Shown here in pieces: positions 27,021 to 40,210 of a stretch of DNA of 64,000 bases. Origin of the DNA: Archegozetes longisetosus (taxonomy: Eukaryota > Arthropoda > Arachnida > Sarcoptiformes > Trhypochthoniidae); NCBI GenBank assembly GCA_018873245.2, contig JAEMBT020000004.1, forward strand, positions 3,148,573 to 3,212,572. The letters are read 5' to 3'. The notes beneath the pieces were generated by a model that was given only the letters and a program-made list of their open reading frames with translations, was not told the DNA's origin and made no database searches. Within the stretch, counting starts at the first letter, position 1. Each line of letters opens with the position of its first letter. A program made the position numbers and the translations under genes.

Positions 27021-27136
27021 AGCTCTCAGTACGTGAATAAAAGTCTGACGAAATTTGAAATTCTGACCACACCAAACTCGAACTCCTGGCTCTGATTCTC
27101 ATGTCTAGCCCTTTGAAAATTATGCTAACTATAACT
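27021..27136 (-). repeat. tRNA-derived SINE candidate
   Basis: On the minus strand the sequence reads TTAGCATAATTTT (A-box like, 27117-27129), then GCTAGACATGAGAATCAGAG, then a B-box like AGTTCGAGTTTGG (27071-27084). The roughly 34-nt spacing between boxes is normal for a tRNA. The cloverleaf does not close properly, so this is a tRNA-derived head rather than a tRNA gene. A tail beginning TGTGGTCAGAATTTC continues to about 27021. No second copy was seen in the window. Confidence 0.45.
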
Positions 27137-30124
27137 GTATCATAATTTCATAATTTGTTTTATGATTCATTAACATATTTGCATATTTATAACATAATGA
27201 CTTTTTCTAATATTTATAAAAGAGTTAATTTATTTTCTCACATTCATAGACAAAATCAAAATGCGCTCGAAAGTTAATATTTAGTGGCGAAAATTTAGCT
27301 AAATTTATTCAACGATATAATGTGTAAAAATGCTTGACACGTTATTGAATCGGAATATTTATTTGAGTGGAACATTTTGCTCACTTCTCAATGAACTTGG
27401 TTTGTCTGGATTTCTTGACTATTCAATTTTTAAAAGCTTGAGTTGAATAAATAAATTTTTTCGCTCTGTTTTGCAAATTCTCGGTAAACCAGGAAATGAC
27501 AAATTTTAGTTCAGTTGAGGCTTAAAAGCGATTAATAGTAAAATAAGGCAACCTTTCAGCCCCTCTAAGGATACTTTCCTTCAAGCATGGAAATAGTGAG
27601 TGTTTGAGAACTAGTTCGCACATCGAGTTAGTCGAGTATGCAACGCAATAGCGATGGAATAATTCAAGAATTCTTAGTCATGTAAGAATTTTCCTCTTGT
27701 GAATATTTCTTGTTTGACTTGAAAGAAGTTGAAGAAATATCATGCTTTATGAGTTCTATATCTCTATATTGAGGTTGGGAGTGATGTTCAAAGAACTTAG
27801 GAATCATACAGCAAAAATCTGAATATAGTTGATTGAGTAAAGTTGCAGAATTTGAATATTTTATCAGGAATTTGAAATCTCCTGATGATAATAAAGAAAT
27901 TTAGATCGTGTGGTAAATATATTCAGCATTCAGTAAGAAAAATATTTTTTAAAGTGCTATTCTTGAGTAAGAATTGCCATATCTTAGACATTAAGTGCCC
28001 AGATTTCAACACATCGTTTATCGGCCATAAAATGAAATTTCAATTATCATTAGAATATTACTTTTATTGTGGGATTTTTTATCAATAAATTTGAAGAAAA
28101 TGAGTTGAAGGCGTTTTTCACTTGGAATCTAATTACAGAATAAGCGGTTCTTAATTTCAAGTTTCTTTGCCATTAAACACAGAATCAGAAACTATAAGTT
28201 TCTAGCATTTGAATAATATATTAAATGTCGTGTCTATTCAAGTTTATAGAGGTTTAGAGTCGTTTGTATGACATTTGACTATAAAAGTAAGTCATCAGAG
28301 TTTATGACGGTAGAAGCTTGCGGTCGAACGACAACACGCACAAAAACAAATTCATCTTTTAAGTAAAATAGTCTCACTATAGCTGAATATTAGATTTGTT
28401 ACTAAAATTTTTATGGCATAAATTGTCACTCTTAATAATCAATACTAGGATTTACAAAATACATTTGTATTAAAATTTGCTCAAACATTTTTTCACGATA
28501 ATATAAGTGAGAGAAATCATTTGGAGTGGTAGGAAAAAGTTTATGCTTAAATTATTGAATTCACGAAAAGCTAATGACAAGATAAAAATTTTCTCATTTA
28601 TGAATTCTAGAATGCGTTATATAGTAATTAAATATTTATCATTTGATCTCGAAATGTAACTAAAATTAATGAGTAATGAATAATAGATTAAAACATTTGG
28701 TAAAATTTTCAACTCAAAGGCTATAATTAATTTTATTACCATCTTAAATTAAACGTGGAAAATGTCAAATAATTGCTTACCTTTTCTTCGGAAACAAACT
28801 TAAAACCGACTAACATTTATCTATAGTTAAAAGTTTTGGTGTCACTTCTACGACTAAGTTTGATTGAATATAATTAATAGGGTGTTGACAATACTTAAGA
28901 TAATAAAGTTAAAACATAAGTGGAAACCCTACTTGATGAACACTAGTTTGTGAACATTGTGACCAAAAAGAACTTTAAGTTTGTTTTGATCATAACTGCC
29001 AAGATAGAAGTGTTGAGTTGATCTGCTCTGTTCTACTTTTGTTGGAAAAATTACACGCTATTTCGTATAAAAAGGATATCTTCCAGAGCACATGCGTTAT
29101 TAGCTTTTCATATAAACTGATTTCTAGTCTTAATATGAGGCTCACTTCCGATCTGAATATAACTGAAAAAATCTACGCATAAGAAGAGAGAAAATCCAAT
29201 TTGATTTATAGATCATTTAGCAGGTGATAGTTGCTTCCGTTAGCTATTTATGTAATAGACTTGTTTTTATTGCAATTTATTATCTAAGAGATTGTATGTA
29301 TACTTAATTTTCATATTTATTTGTGCAGAAAACTGCCCAAAAGTTGGTTAACACTTTCTATTAAACCTACAAATACTGTCCAATATGTCCCTAAACTTAA
29401 TAACTAAAGCAAATATTGCTTTATTGGCTCATATCTGCTAATAGTTGAGGCATTTTTCTGTTGATTGAAAGTAAACCGCTTCCAACAGATTATAGAATTA
29501 ACAGTAATACTATTCGGAACAGTAAATAATATTAAGATTGATTTATTGGAAGGCAATTGCATATATGTGTGGGCTTTAGCAGAGAGACGAGCATCAGTTT
29601 AGAAGTTCATCAGTATTTATCTTTATTAAAGTTACTCATCTGTGGAAAAAAAACCAGCAAATCATTATTTTTTCCCAGAATAAAGGATTAATTTAATAAA
29701 GAAAATCCTTTTTGTATTAAACCAAACATGAAATACAGTTTATAATTTATATTCGAGTTCCCTCTTCTTTCATAAGAATATTATCTAAACTGGTATTTAT
29801 GTGGATATGATTCGATCTGACTTTTGACTGCCGGTAGTGAATCATTTATTGGTTCAATTGCATCGATTTAAACGGAATACAATCAAACTTAATAACTATT
29901 ATCTTTATGAGATTATCATCATATAATGATTATAATACATATCTCTGTGTCATTTAATTGAACTTTTTATTTTTGTTTTCAAGGAGAAATCAGTGAAAGA
30001 GAGCATAAGTGAGAACAGAATAAGACTGGTCTGACATTAAGCATTTCAGTTAATATGTGATACCAAGACATCATTAATCAGTTGCACAGCTAAAGAGTGA
30101 GCATTATATCAGCGAATCAAGTCA
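27137..30124. other. intergenic, nothing recognised
   Basis: AT-rich spacer with no credible gene; the open frame at 27.9 kb shows no recognisable domain. Confidence 0.4.
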
Positions 30125-30132
30125 TATATACA

Positions 30133-30655
30133 TAGGGTGACCACCTCTGGCTTGTCTCATGACGGGACAAAAATATCAAAGGGGAACCCTTACATTTTTA
30201 AAAAGAAAAAATGCCACTTTTATTAGTCATTACAAATATTTAAGTGTCAAACAATACATTCTAATATTTAAAAATTGAAAATAATTAGTTGTGGTTGACT
30301 TCAGGGATATATTTTTTTTTTGTTAAAAATGACATCTTTCAAAAGTTATTCAAAGTAAGAAATACTGGTTTATATCAGATATAAGTCAAGACAGAAAAGA
30401 TTAATTCATTAACTTTTGATCTTAAACCACATGTGTTCAAAACATTAAACTGGGCCTCTTAATCCTTTATCATTTGTAAAATAAATTCAATGTTTGAATT
30501 TCTAAGAAATATTTTCTAAACACATTTTTCAAAATAAAAGTTGAAAAATGGGACAACTAATTGTCCCGTCGAGAGTTTTTGGTCTGACGGGATTTCTGTC
30601 TTATCTTTAAAAAGACGAGACTGTCCCGTCAAAAACGGGACGGGTGGTCACCCTA
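30133..30655. mobile_element. 523-bp hAT-like non-autonomous element with 8-bp target duplication
   Basis: The two ends are TAGGGTGACCACC and its inverse (13 bp perfect). They are flanked by an exact 8-bp direct repeat, TATATACA, at 30125-30132 and 30656-30663. An 8-bp duplication is the mark of hAT transposases. Further in, both ends share TGACGGGACA, and the motif GACGGGAC or its inverse recurs several times in the last 120 bp, as expected for subterminal transposase-binding repeats. The interior is AT-rich and codes for nothing, so it needs a transposase from elsewhere. The perfect target duplication suggests a relatively recent insertion. Superfamily is inferred from the duplication length only. 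Confidence 0.85.
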
Positions 30656-30663
30656 TATATACA

Positions 30664-33600
30664 GTTGGTGTTGATGTAATACTTGCCCTGATTAATGGTT
30701 GGCAATCAAAATTAGAACTAAATTACTTTAGCACTAGCAGTTATATCAAGTTATTAATTCAAAATTAAACTCAAACCATTTCAATGTTTTCTTCAGTTTG
30801 AGGCTTACGTTTGAGACTAAAGTACCAAAACATACACATTAAGACATACATATGAGTCTTCAGTTAATTATTCAAGACTTCGCTAATGATAGAAAAATAT
30901 AGAGACAAGTTCTTGATAAGTCTTATCGCCGAAGGTTCGACAGTATAAAAATAATATAACATCATTGGTTTACATACTACACAAATGATTTTTAGTTCAA
31001 ACTTTCATTCGTATACAGTATAACTGTACTGAAGTGAAGCCAAAGTTGATAAAGATATCAAAAGTTGAACCAGCTTCTAAACTCTTAATAATTGAGTCTG
31101 CTTTCAACTTAAAGGTAGCGTTCAACACTTCTTACACTCATAATCTTGAATGTACACCTTAAAACAAAATAAAGCGCGATAGATACGAATAGCGTCTGAT
31201 GAAGAGCTCGTTGCCATGCATTTAGGGAACATTTATAATTACATACACTCTCAGAACTAAATGTTTCAATTAAATAACACAAAAGCACGTGCTTTGTTAT
31301 TGAATGCATTTTTATAAATATATCAATTATCCCTTAGATACATTCTCACCCATCACTTTACTCTAGTTGCTATCGAGGATTGTTTCCTTTTAAAATGGTA
31401 AGGCTACTTTTCTTCTTCAATAAAGAATATTCATTTGCACCTCAATTCGAACTCATTTTTGTTTAAGATAAGATATTTTGACAACTTTTTTTGCTGTCTA
31501 AGGATAAATTCTTGCTCATCTTCCCAATTGATGCCCAATTTTCTTATTATTGATCATCTGAATAAAAACAGTTTTATATTTGGATACTTTCAATATTGAC
31601 TGAAATCTAGCTTATTTATAAGACCTGAATACACTTTAATTATTATTAGATTTCTTTTATTGCGATGTTACGCTGTTATCCACTTGCATGCCTCAAGTTC
31701 AACTCTAGTTTTTTGTTTTGGGAGTTTTTCTGGACATTTTACCAGAAAAATGTGAAAAATGCAGACAATAGGACACAATTTTAAACTGAAATTTGCAATT
31801 CAATAATAGATTGAGACCTACGGTAGGATTTCATAAACAACGCTATCAGTTAGGTCTCTCGAAGTCAACTCCCTTTAACAACAAACCCCATAAATTTTTA
31901 TAACTGACAATCAATACAATTGACACGATATCTCGTGCCAAACACGATAATAGATCATAAGACATTCATTTACATAAGTATTGAATAACTTAGCATTGGT
32001 TTTATGAGGTTTTCGAAAATATTGAGGTTCGATGTACTTAAGGCTACGCCGTTGCGTAATAGTACTTTGAAAGAAGATGATATTTTCGATTGTAGCTTAT
32101 TCTTAAAGTAATTGAAGAATTATCAACACAAATAAACACAAAATGAATCATTAGTACCTCTTAAAATTTATCTTCTATTTGTAAAATAAAATAAAGAATA
32201 AAAAGTGATTTTTTGTCAAGTAAAATTTGAAATCTTTATATTCAAATTTTAGAACTTTTGAATAATGGGTTACTCAATAATGCATTTTGAAATGTAAAAA
32301 ACTATAAAATTATATAGAATTTCTTGAGTTTTATTATGTTTCCTACCAGAATTAATGATAGGTCTCGTGAAAAATTATTTACTATTCAAAGATTTTGAAC
32401 GATAAACTCGCAAGATTGATATGGAAAAAGTATTAACCATTATTTAGAGAAACTGAAAGTTCGGAATTATGCCTTTTCTCATTTATCTTTTCACGATAAT
32501 AATGATTAGGTATAGCTTGAAATAACTTTATCGACTTGAATACATCTCGAATTAGTGTTAATTGACTCCAATTTTGATGCAAAACGACCATTAATTTTAA
32601 GCACGGATTTCTATTTTATTTTTGATGTTTTATCATAATGTATTCAAAGGGAGTAAAGCATTAGAAAGTAATTGACTTTACACAAAGGCTTAAACACTGC
32701 ACTGGTTTTGTTTGTCACGTATATCCATTTATATATCTGGCGTTCAAAACATATTAGATATCAAACTATAGTCTAACTTGACACATATATGAGTTTGAAA
32801 AATGAAAAATTCTAAATTTCATTCGAGTCACTCCTGAAACTGAGATTTTTAGTATTCGAGGAATATCTCAATATTGTTGCCAATATTCTTATTTTTATTT
32901 CGATGTGTTTGAATAACTTTTATCCAAAATACTCAAGGGTTTGTATTAAATATTCTGAAGTAAATAATCGGGAAGCGCAATGTAAAAAATTCATTTCAAC
33001 TATTTATTTGCTAAGACCCAAGTCAGATCAGCAAACAAACTTATTGATCGGATTAATTCTAGCTCAGTTCAGATTAATTCGAGTCTGAACTCAAGATTGA
33101 TTTGTGAATTGAGACTTTTAACATGACAGCTAATTATATGAAGGATCGAAGCAACGCTATTTCATTGCAGTCCTAATTGATATTAAGGCATTCTTTTTCA
33201 CTAACAAGTTGAAGGAATTTAGTTCGAGAATATCTTACAAGTAATGAAGTTTCGGTATATTAAAGATCATAAATTTAATTCTAAGTTCATTAGTGACAAA
33301 TACAGACCGCTGTAAGCATTTATAGCATTTCTAATTTTGATTGAGCAATTCTCCCGTGTGTAACATTTGCTCAAATTTTTCAAACTCGTAAAAACTATAC
33401 CAAACTTAATGTGGAAATTTTCTCGGTTTAACTCAGTAATAGTACGTACATTTTTAACAAGCAATGTACTCTTTCTATATTTTTCTTCATTTGTAGTTAT
33501 AGTACAAATAGATATTTAGCTTAATTAAAATTGATTTTACTCGAAAATGACCACTAGTTTCAAATGGGTTTTCATCCCAAATGATTCATTAACAACTAAT

Positions 33601-34801
33601 GACAATATCAAAATATCACTAACTATTATTTATTTAAAGTTCCACCCTTTAGGGTCTGCTTTGGGCTGATGTGTTGAGAAATTAATGTGTTTGAAGTGAA
33701 TCAAATCTATCTTTGGGATAGACTATAATTGGTACTTCGCTCTTTATAAGAGAATAGTATTTCTTACCGTTAATGTATTGATAATCGATATTGTAATTAT
33801 ATTCTTGAGTGACTTCGAGGTCATTTCATATAATTAAAAGGAATTAGATTGGACTAGAAGCTTAGTTTCTTATAAATCAAACTCTTTGTCGACTCAAAGC
33901 AAACTTCAAATGATTGAGTATTTTTCAATACAAATAGTAGAGAGTGCAGTAGTAAAATATGAATCTGTCATAGAGTCTTCATTTTTTCAACATTCTTATA
34001 AGTGTATATTACAATGAAAAGGAAAGACACGATTTGACTGAATATTGAAGACGTTGAGAAAAATATAAACCTCTGATGCACTTATACATAGAGAAAAGTT
34101 TGTTTTATTCCTATTTTCACTCATATCCCACTCATTGTATTACACAAATAATCGTGTTACGTCTAATGGAATAAGTGCTCTCTAACTCTCCAGTGACCTC
34201 TTCTAATGTGTTCCCTATTGTGTATCATTTTTAGTTGAGGAATAGAATAGTACTTATTTTTGTTTTTTCTGTTCAGATTTTTATCAGTATTATAGTTAGT
34301 GATGCACTTCCTCCTAAAAACTGATCGAGAGATACACGCATTGTGCTTATCTACTTTTTAAGCGTGAACTCGTTTTGATTTGATGTATATTCGACTGTTT
34401 TTGTACTTTGTTTTATAGAATTTTTTCTCGTGGGTATTTACTTTAAACACTCTCCAAATTACACTTTAGAACATTGATCGATACTGTTTTTATGATTTTC
34501 TCGGGATTTCCTCCATTTATAAACTTAAAAGTAAATGTTATAAGATTCTTAGCTTTCAGAGTCATTACTAAGAAAATAAAATAAATTTTTCAGACTCATT
34601 ATCAGTTCATTTGTTTCTATTTGAAGTTAACGATATTTTATGATTCTAGTAAGACATAAGGGCTATAAGTTTTATGCATTATTAAAGTTCGACTTTTTTA
34701 AATCTAGAAAATAAAAAGTTTTATCAGCTACTAAAGTTGTTCTTGGCTTTAATATTTTAAGAAATTAATCACTTTATTCATAGTACAATTGAAAGTTTTA
34801 T
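30664..34801. other. intergenic, nothing recognised
   Basis: AT-rich spacer without a gene, RNA or repeat I can name. Confidence 0.4.
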
Positions 34802-35131
34802 TTATAACTCTCTTTTACTTAAATGACTTCGAATGAGTAATCGGTAAATATTTTTCAATTTTGTACAAAAGTACAGCCATTCTCCCGAGAACAAATAAAT
34901 GAAACGCTTATATTTACAACTGACACAACTGCCAAACTCGTGATCGAGAATACAATGCCAGATCTGATCGTACTTCCTGTCAAACTTCTCTCTCTTAATA
35001 TAAGTGGCGATCCCATTCACGTGATTGTATTTGTCAAGTGCTTGTGATGTAGCTGTGATGGCGTACTCTTGCATTTCCGATGGAATGTCCAATAGCTCAA
35101 AGACTGCTCTATTCTGACACTTAATTGACAT
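34802..35131 (-). pseudogene. LC8-type dynein light chain (DYNLL-like), intronless, frameshifted end
   Basis: An open frame of 109 codons begins with ATG at 35131. Residues 17-79 match the LC8 light chain: SEMQ, TSQALDKYN, IATYIK, FDRKY, IWHCI and FGS, then KRFIY. LC8 dimers bind short motifs in dynein intermediate chain and many other partners, and are normally about 89 residues. After Tyr79 (34895-34897) the frame gives unrelated text to residue 109. The other frame from 34896 reads FVLGRMAVLLYK, which is the expected last beta strand (LGQVAILLFK in known LC8). A single missing base therefore breaks the C-terminal strand. There is also an extra residue in IKREKF, and the canonical GRNFGSYV has become DHEFGSCV. 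No intron is present, which suggests a retrocopy. An AATAAA lies about 35 nt after the stop. Most likely a pseudogene; expression as an altered protein is not excluded. Confidence 0.8.
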
Positions 35132-38100
35132 TTTTTTGATTGATTACGATTTAGCCATAACTTTTATAGTTTGCAAATAAATTATTTGAATAACTGCTAG
35201 TTTGTTATGGGGTTAAGTTCAAAATGAAAGACAATAATACTGTAGAGTGATTTCGAAACAGATCACGTTTAATAACCTTTTGCAATCTATCAATTCTTGA
35301 AAGAATGAATTAGCTCACACTCAAATTTTGAGTTAAATTCAATTTGTCAGACATGCTACCAAAAGTTAAGTGGATTTGAGTAAACTTATGCTATAACCCA
35401 ATAAATTCTACAAGTAAATCCAAAGTAGAATCTTGTCCAATACTCACTCCCGAGACTAACTCACCAATGTTTTAAAAGAATTTTGCGATGTAAGCCACGT
35501 ATCGTATCATACTTCATTCAATCATGTATTGATATAATTTATTAATTTTTAATTTTAACTGCCTTCATAAAACCATCGTTGGACAAATCTTTTCGATGAC
35601 AAATTACGCAGTAATATCTCGATATAGTGAACCTCCTTATGGTGAAACCTCGTTATAGGGAATGCAAATTATAAGTCTGTCTGCGATTCACTCTATTTGC
35701 GTATTTCTCTATCAAACTTCCATTATTTCAGGCTGAAGACAAATTTTTCATTAACATTAAGACTTTTCTGGTATTTTGTGGACATTTTTAATTCTCTACA
35801 AAAATGCATTCATCTCTTGTATAGAAACGATTAAATAAAATTTCAAAAACTAAATGTTTTTTGAAAAAATAAATAATAAGTCTTCCTTCAAAAGATTGTA
35901 AAAAAACAACTCCTGCTTTAAAACCAATAAACAATTTTTTCACAACAAATAACAGAATAGATGAACATCTACAGATTATCAATTTTACCAGATAGTTCAC
36001 TTCAAAAATATTTATTTGAAAGCTTTGAAAGAATGTGTTATGCAACTTATTAGAAATTACTACAAACCCACTGATCATAGACTGGACTGAAACTATTAAA
36101 AATCACTAATAGACCTCTTTCAAAGCTGTTGATTGGTTAATAAAGCGCAAGTATCAATTTTTTAAGTGAACTATTTCATGAAACTGACAGATATGCTTTA
36201 TGATATAGTCAGTTTTTTTGCTTGAGCGTATGAATAAAATTCAAAAAGAAAAGCAGTTTGAAAGTTCCTCAGTTTTTCAAATTCTTAGAAATTTTCTCTT
36301 ATGTATTTTTTAAAATACTTTTAAAACTAATTATATAAAATTTTTAGATTCTCTCAACAGCTATTTTTCACTAATTAAAGGATTTTTGCATCTTTTAACT
36401 TTATACCTTGTTTTCTAAAGGTTTCGAAGAAATTGAGTCTTTAGTTGAAACAAAAATCCTTTATTTTTCGTTCAATTACTTAAAAACAGAACCTGAAGTC
36501 ATTTTCAACCTCTTTAATGATGGAGGGAAAAGGAAAAATGATAGCATTATTCCATTGAAAATCTCAAGTCTACAATTTGTTAACATTAACCGTAATAATA
36601 GCACATATACTTACCAGTCATTGAGATATTTTTTTAAGTTGATTGCGTGCAACAAAAAGAATGTAAGATTAGCTTTTGTTGCTTCAATTTCTTAGAGAGA
36701 ACTAAACGCCAATTTTTTCTTATCTTGTCTGGATCGGCTTTAGTTTCGTAATCTTATTTAACATTGAAATTGTTTTTGTTTCTTTTATTACCATTAACTT
36801 AATTTTAATACACTCGATTTTATAGCAACTATCAAGAGATTCAAAGTCTATAAAAGTCTATAATAAGTAAACTTGTTGAAGTTGTATTAAAAGCATTTTT
36901 ACGTGCCATGTACACTTAAAAACCTAATAATCCTTGCTAGCAACATGAGAAAATCGTTGTTATGTCAACCTTCTTGCAACGTGCACCAATTTGTTTCGAA
37001 ATTTGATTCGTGATTGACCTGGTTATCCTTTTGAATATTTCATAAGCTTCTCAATATCATATAATTTCATAATGAGATTTGTGACAGTTTCTCAGATTTG
37101 GTATACAGCAACCCCTTTTATCTTCTAAACTTCAATAAGGCAGTTAAAGCTTGCAATATTACAATATTTTAATCACATGTCAAATAAATTACTCATTGAT
37201 TCAAGACTTGATACTTTGAACAAACTTAATAATCAAATTGAATGTAATACAATTAGTGTTTAAAAATAACAATTCAATACTTTATAACATGTGTTGAAAA
37301 TGTTGTCCACTATTTTCTAAACAAGGTTTAACTCTTTCAATTATATTGTCTGAAACGCTTAATAGCATTTTTAGAAGTTATTCTCTTGAATACAACAATA
37401 GCTGATAAATAAGTTTACAAATAAAGACTATCTCTTTTATTGTAAACACCATTTTTGATACTAAAACTGTTTTTAAACAAAACATCATGATTTAAAGAAC
37501 AATCTTTTTCGACTTGTTTCAAACTTTATTCTTAAGTAGCATCTCATCGAATATGTAATATTAAAGAAAAATTGCACTCAATATATGAGTTTAGAAGATA
37601 AAAAGGCATGCTGTATATGAGAAAAGGTTAAAAACTTTTAAGATGTATAACAAAGAAAATAGGACGCAAGCTGAGCGCGGAGGTTTTTGTTATAAACATA
37701 CAATAAATCATAGAAATAACAATATAAATGTTGTTTGAGTATTTTTTGACAGTTTAATATTTGATATCTGCCGCTTAGATAACTTGAATTATAATATCTA
37801 TTCCTTAGTAGTTAAAATGTTATAGAAGAATGGTAGAAATACGCTTCCTAATACTGAATGTTGAGTGACATTTAATGAAAAACGTCCTGTATAACAACGC
37901 ATCACTTCTGGTTGCCAATAAAGGATTATTAAACTTTTCAGTGTATTCTTATAAATTAATTTAATATAAAATTAGATTAATTCGTAGTTCAAACACAAAC
38001 ATTAGTATTCAAAGCAATTGCAAACTTGTGACTTTATGGTTGGTATAATATTTTGTTCTTTAAATTGGGTTCAAGCTTAATTATGCATCAAATATGAACT

Positions 38101-39060
38101 TAATTAAGCTTAAAGCAAACTAATGCGTACTAATTAGTTATTGAGACTTTCACTTATTAGTTAAAAAAATTTGACACAATCTTGATAAACAATTTTGACT
38201 CAAAATTTAAACATCTTGTTTCAAGTTTAATAAATATAAGTAATCTCCTTTGAACTTTTGTGGACTCTTTCAAATCTAAATAATAAGTCGAGGGATGCTA
38301 TAAATCTTTGCTTATTAATGATAATACTCTTTCATTGCTTTTATTTTCAGGGAATATCTGGCATTTTAATCATTAGTTACTTTAGAAAAGTGATTACATT
38401 TCAGGAATATTTATAAAGTTCTCGTTAAAATCTCGAAACTTATTTCTCATTCCTTATCGGCTACGGAAAAAACTCGCTAAAATTCGTTGTTTCTTATTTA
38501 AGAGAAAAAGGCTTAAGCAAACATTTCTTTTGCTGTTTATGTTGAAATACTGAAGGGAAGCAGATACGGCTCGAGAAAGAACAAGAATAAGTCACGTCTA
38601 GTGAAAGCAATCAAATATTTCCCATACAAACAAATCTTTTTGTTTGACTCTCCGATTAGGTGTAGAAAACATGCCCTTTACTGGTCTTGTTTTTCGTAGT
38701 TTTGCTCATCATAGTTTAAGTCTATTTTTGTGCGTTTAAGCAGAGAAGTGGTCAAACTAAGTGCTCGCGTGCGGGTCTGTTATTAAACTTACCGCTAATA
38801 ACAACTGATCTACTATAAAACTCAAAACCTTTTGGGACAAAACTGATTAAATGCTTATAAAGTTTAATTAAAGTTTAGTAGTGCTTCAACAATTTGTTCA
38901 TTATATGATTTTTAGTTTAATATATTTATAGAATTGCAAAAAAGAAAACTTTCTAAAAAGTTCACTAAATAGATTACTTTTTTAGCGAACGTTTCGTTGA
39001 AAATGAAATCACTTTTCATGTCTGCAAATAACTAAATTTACTATCTCAACAAGTAAAAAA
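35132..39060. other. intergenic with unassigned open stretches
   Basis: A plus-strand frame at 36408-36695 (95 codons, no ATG at its open end) and a minus-strand frame at 35788-36078 are the longest here. I recognise no domain in either, so they are left unassigned. Apart from the transposon end at 35609 nothing else stands out. Confidence 0.35.
35609..35670 (+). mobile_element. pogo-like transposon end, single
   Basis: CAGTAATATCTCGATATAGT, continuing GAACC, matches about 20 of 25 bases of the outer end of the MITE at 39845-39978 (read inverted from its right side). Repeats of the TATAGTGAA / TATAGGGAA type follow, as in Tigger/pogo ends. No matching right end was seen nearby, so this is a fragment. 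Confidence 0.5.
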
Positions 39061-39202
39061 TATTTCAATTATTTAATAATTAATGTGTTATTTTAAGTTT
39101 GAGCTCATGTTCAATAAAAGTTAATTTTGTTAAGGAATAGTTCAATTATTAGCCGATTAAATATTCAATAATATTCAGTGCTTTACTTTAAACAAATCAA
39201 AT

Positions 39203-39255
39203 GTGAGTAAACTTTGGATAAATTGTATTTTCAACAGTAAATAATTGATTAATAG
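39203..39255 (+). other. 5' UTR intron of the F-box relic
   Basis: AAAT|GTGAGTAAAC is a good donor and TTAATAG|ATC a fair acceptor, ending 7 bases before the ATG. The same intron (53-57 nt) stands at the same place in all three F-box copies of the window, so the copies arose by DNA duplication and not by retroposition. Confidence 0.6.
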
Positions 39256-39262
39256 ATCAAAA

Positions 39263-39812
39263 ATGGAATCGAAATCAAGTCTTAATTCAGTTTCGCTGCC
39301 AAACGAAATATTTGACAAAATATTTGGTTATTTATCGTACGAGCAGTTGTCACAAATACGTATTGTTTCGAAAAGATTTCATTTAATCGCCAAACAATTA
39401 CTCCAAAAAGGATTCATTTATTTATTCGAGTCTTTCAAAGATTTTTATAATAAAATACCAAAAGATAAAATTTGCGAAATTTATTTTTGCACGTAAAGTT
39501 AATTGACCAGTGGATTAAATTGAAACTAATTCAGTCAAGTGGTCAGCGATTGAAAAATCTGAATATCAGAAGAAAAAGTTCCAACGATTCGCTATGGAGT
39601 TTGAGAAGTTCTGTCAATTGCAAAAGAAGCATTTCGATGTAGTAATTATGCTGTGATTTGAGCACAATTTTCACGATTCGGACATTAGAGCACAAATTAA
39701 AGAGACTTTGGATGAAAAAGGAACTCGTTTTAAACAAATCATAATTAGTCTGAAAGAAGAGAACGAGTCTCTCGAAGCTATAATGAAACAACTTAATCAA
39801 TCAATACAATAA
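39263..39812 (+). pseudogene. F-box (FBXO28-like) copy 1, broken
   Basis: The first 60 codons are nearly identical to the intact copy at 44.2 kb and hold a complete F-box (LPNEIFDKIFGYLSYEQLSQ, then IRIVSKRF). The frame stops at 39494-39496 after 77 residues. By comparison with copy 2, about 100 bp covering the end of exon 1, its intron and the start of exon 2 are missing. Homology resumes in shifted frames (WSAIEKSEYQKKKFQRF) and then meets an in-frame TGA at 39654-39656 where copy 2 has Ser. The coiled-coil tail is still readable to 39812. Homology to copy 2 also covers the upstream 150-200 bp and a part of the 3' flank near 40.06-40.12 kb. A 77-residue F-box-only product is possible but nothing shows it is used. 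Confidence 0.75.
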
Positions 39813-39844
39813 AACACCTATATAGCTCAGTTGAACGAATCAGA

Positions 39845-39978
39845 CAGTTTACTGAGATATAACGAGACTCAGTTATATTCAAACTAAGTCTACGTCACAT
39901 CAAGTCTATAGAGTTTATACTGAGCCTATCAGAACTGTTTGTCGTTCTAACGTGGTTCGTTATATCGACGTTTTACTG
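39845..39978. mobile_element. pogo/Tigger-like MITE, 134 bp
   Basis: The right end, read inverted, is CAGTAAAACGTCGATATAAC then GAACC, a typical pogo-type terminus, followed by a TA target base pair (39979-39980). The left end CAGTTTACTGAGATATAACG is a decayed copy of the same terminus; the left TA is mutated to GA. It lies in the 3' flank of F-box copy 1, inside sequence otherwise shared with copy 2, so it inserted after that duplication. Confidence 0.72.
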
Positions 39979-40210
39979 TACTTTGCTCATTGATTCTAAC
40001 CATTTTTACCTTGAAGTATCTTTCAAATAAACCTAATTATAGTAACTGTAAGTCTACAATTATTAGATTTAATGAAGCTTTCAATTCAAACTAATTCTCA
40101 TTTAAAACTCTCTCAAAATGTAAATTAAATGCAAATCGATTTTATGCGAGAATAGATAAGATTTTACTTGTTTTAATACAGTAATAAATCATTCATTGAT
40201 TTTCTATCTA

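Noticed and set aside
30541..30768. 75-codon open frame with repeated GTG/CPV motifs.
   Set aside because: Produced by the subterminal GACGGGAC repeats of the hAT-like element and its right flank.
36408..36695. 95-codon plus-strand frame, no ATG at the open end.
   Set aside because: No domain recognised; kept as unassigned spacer content.
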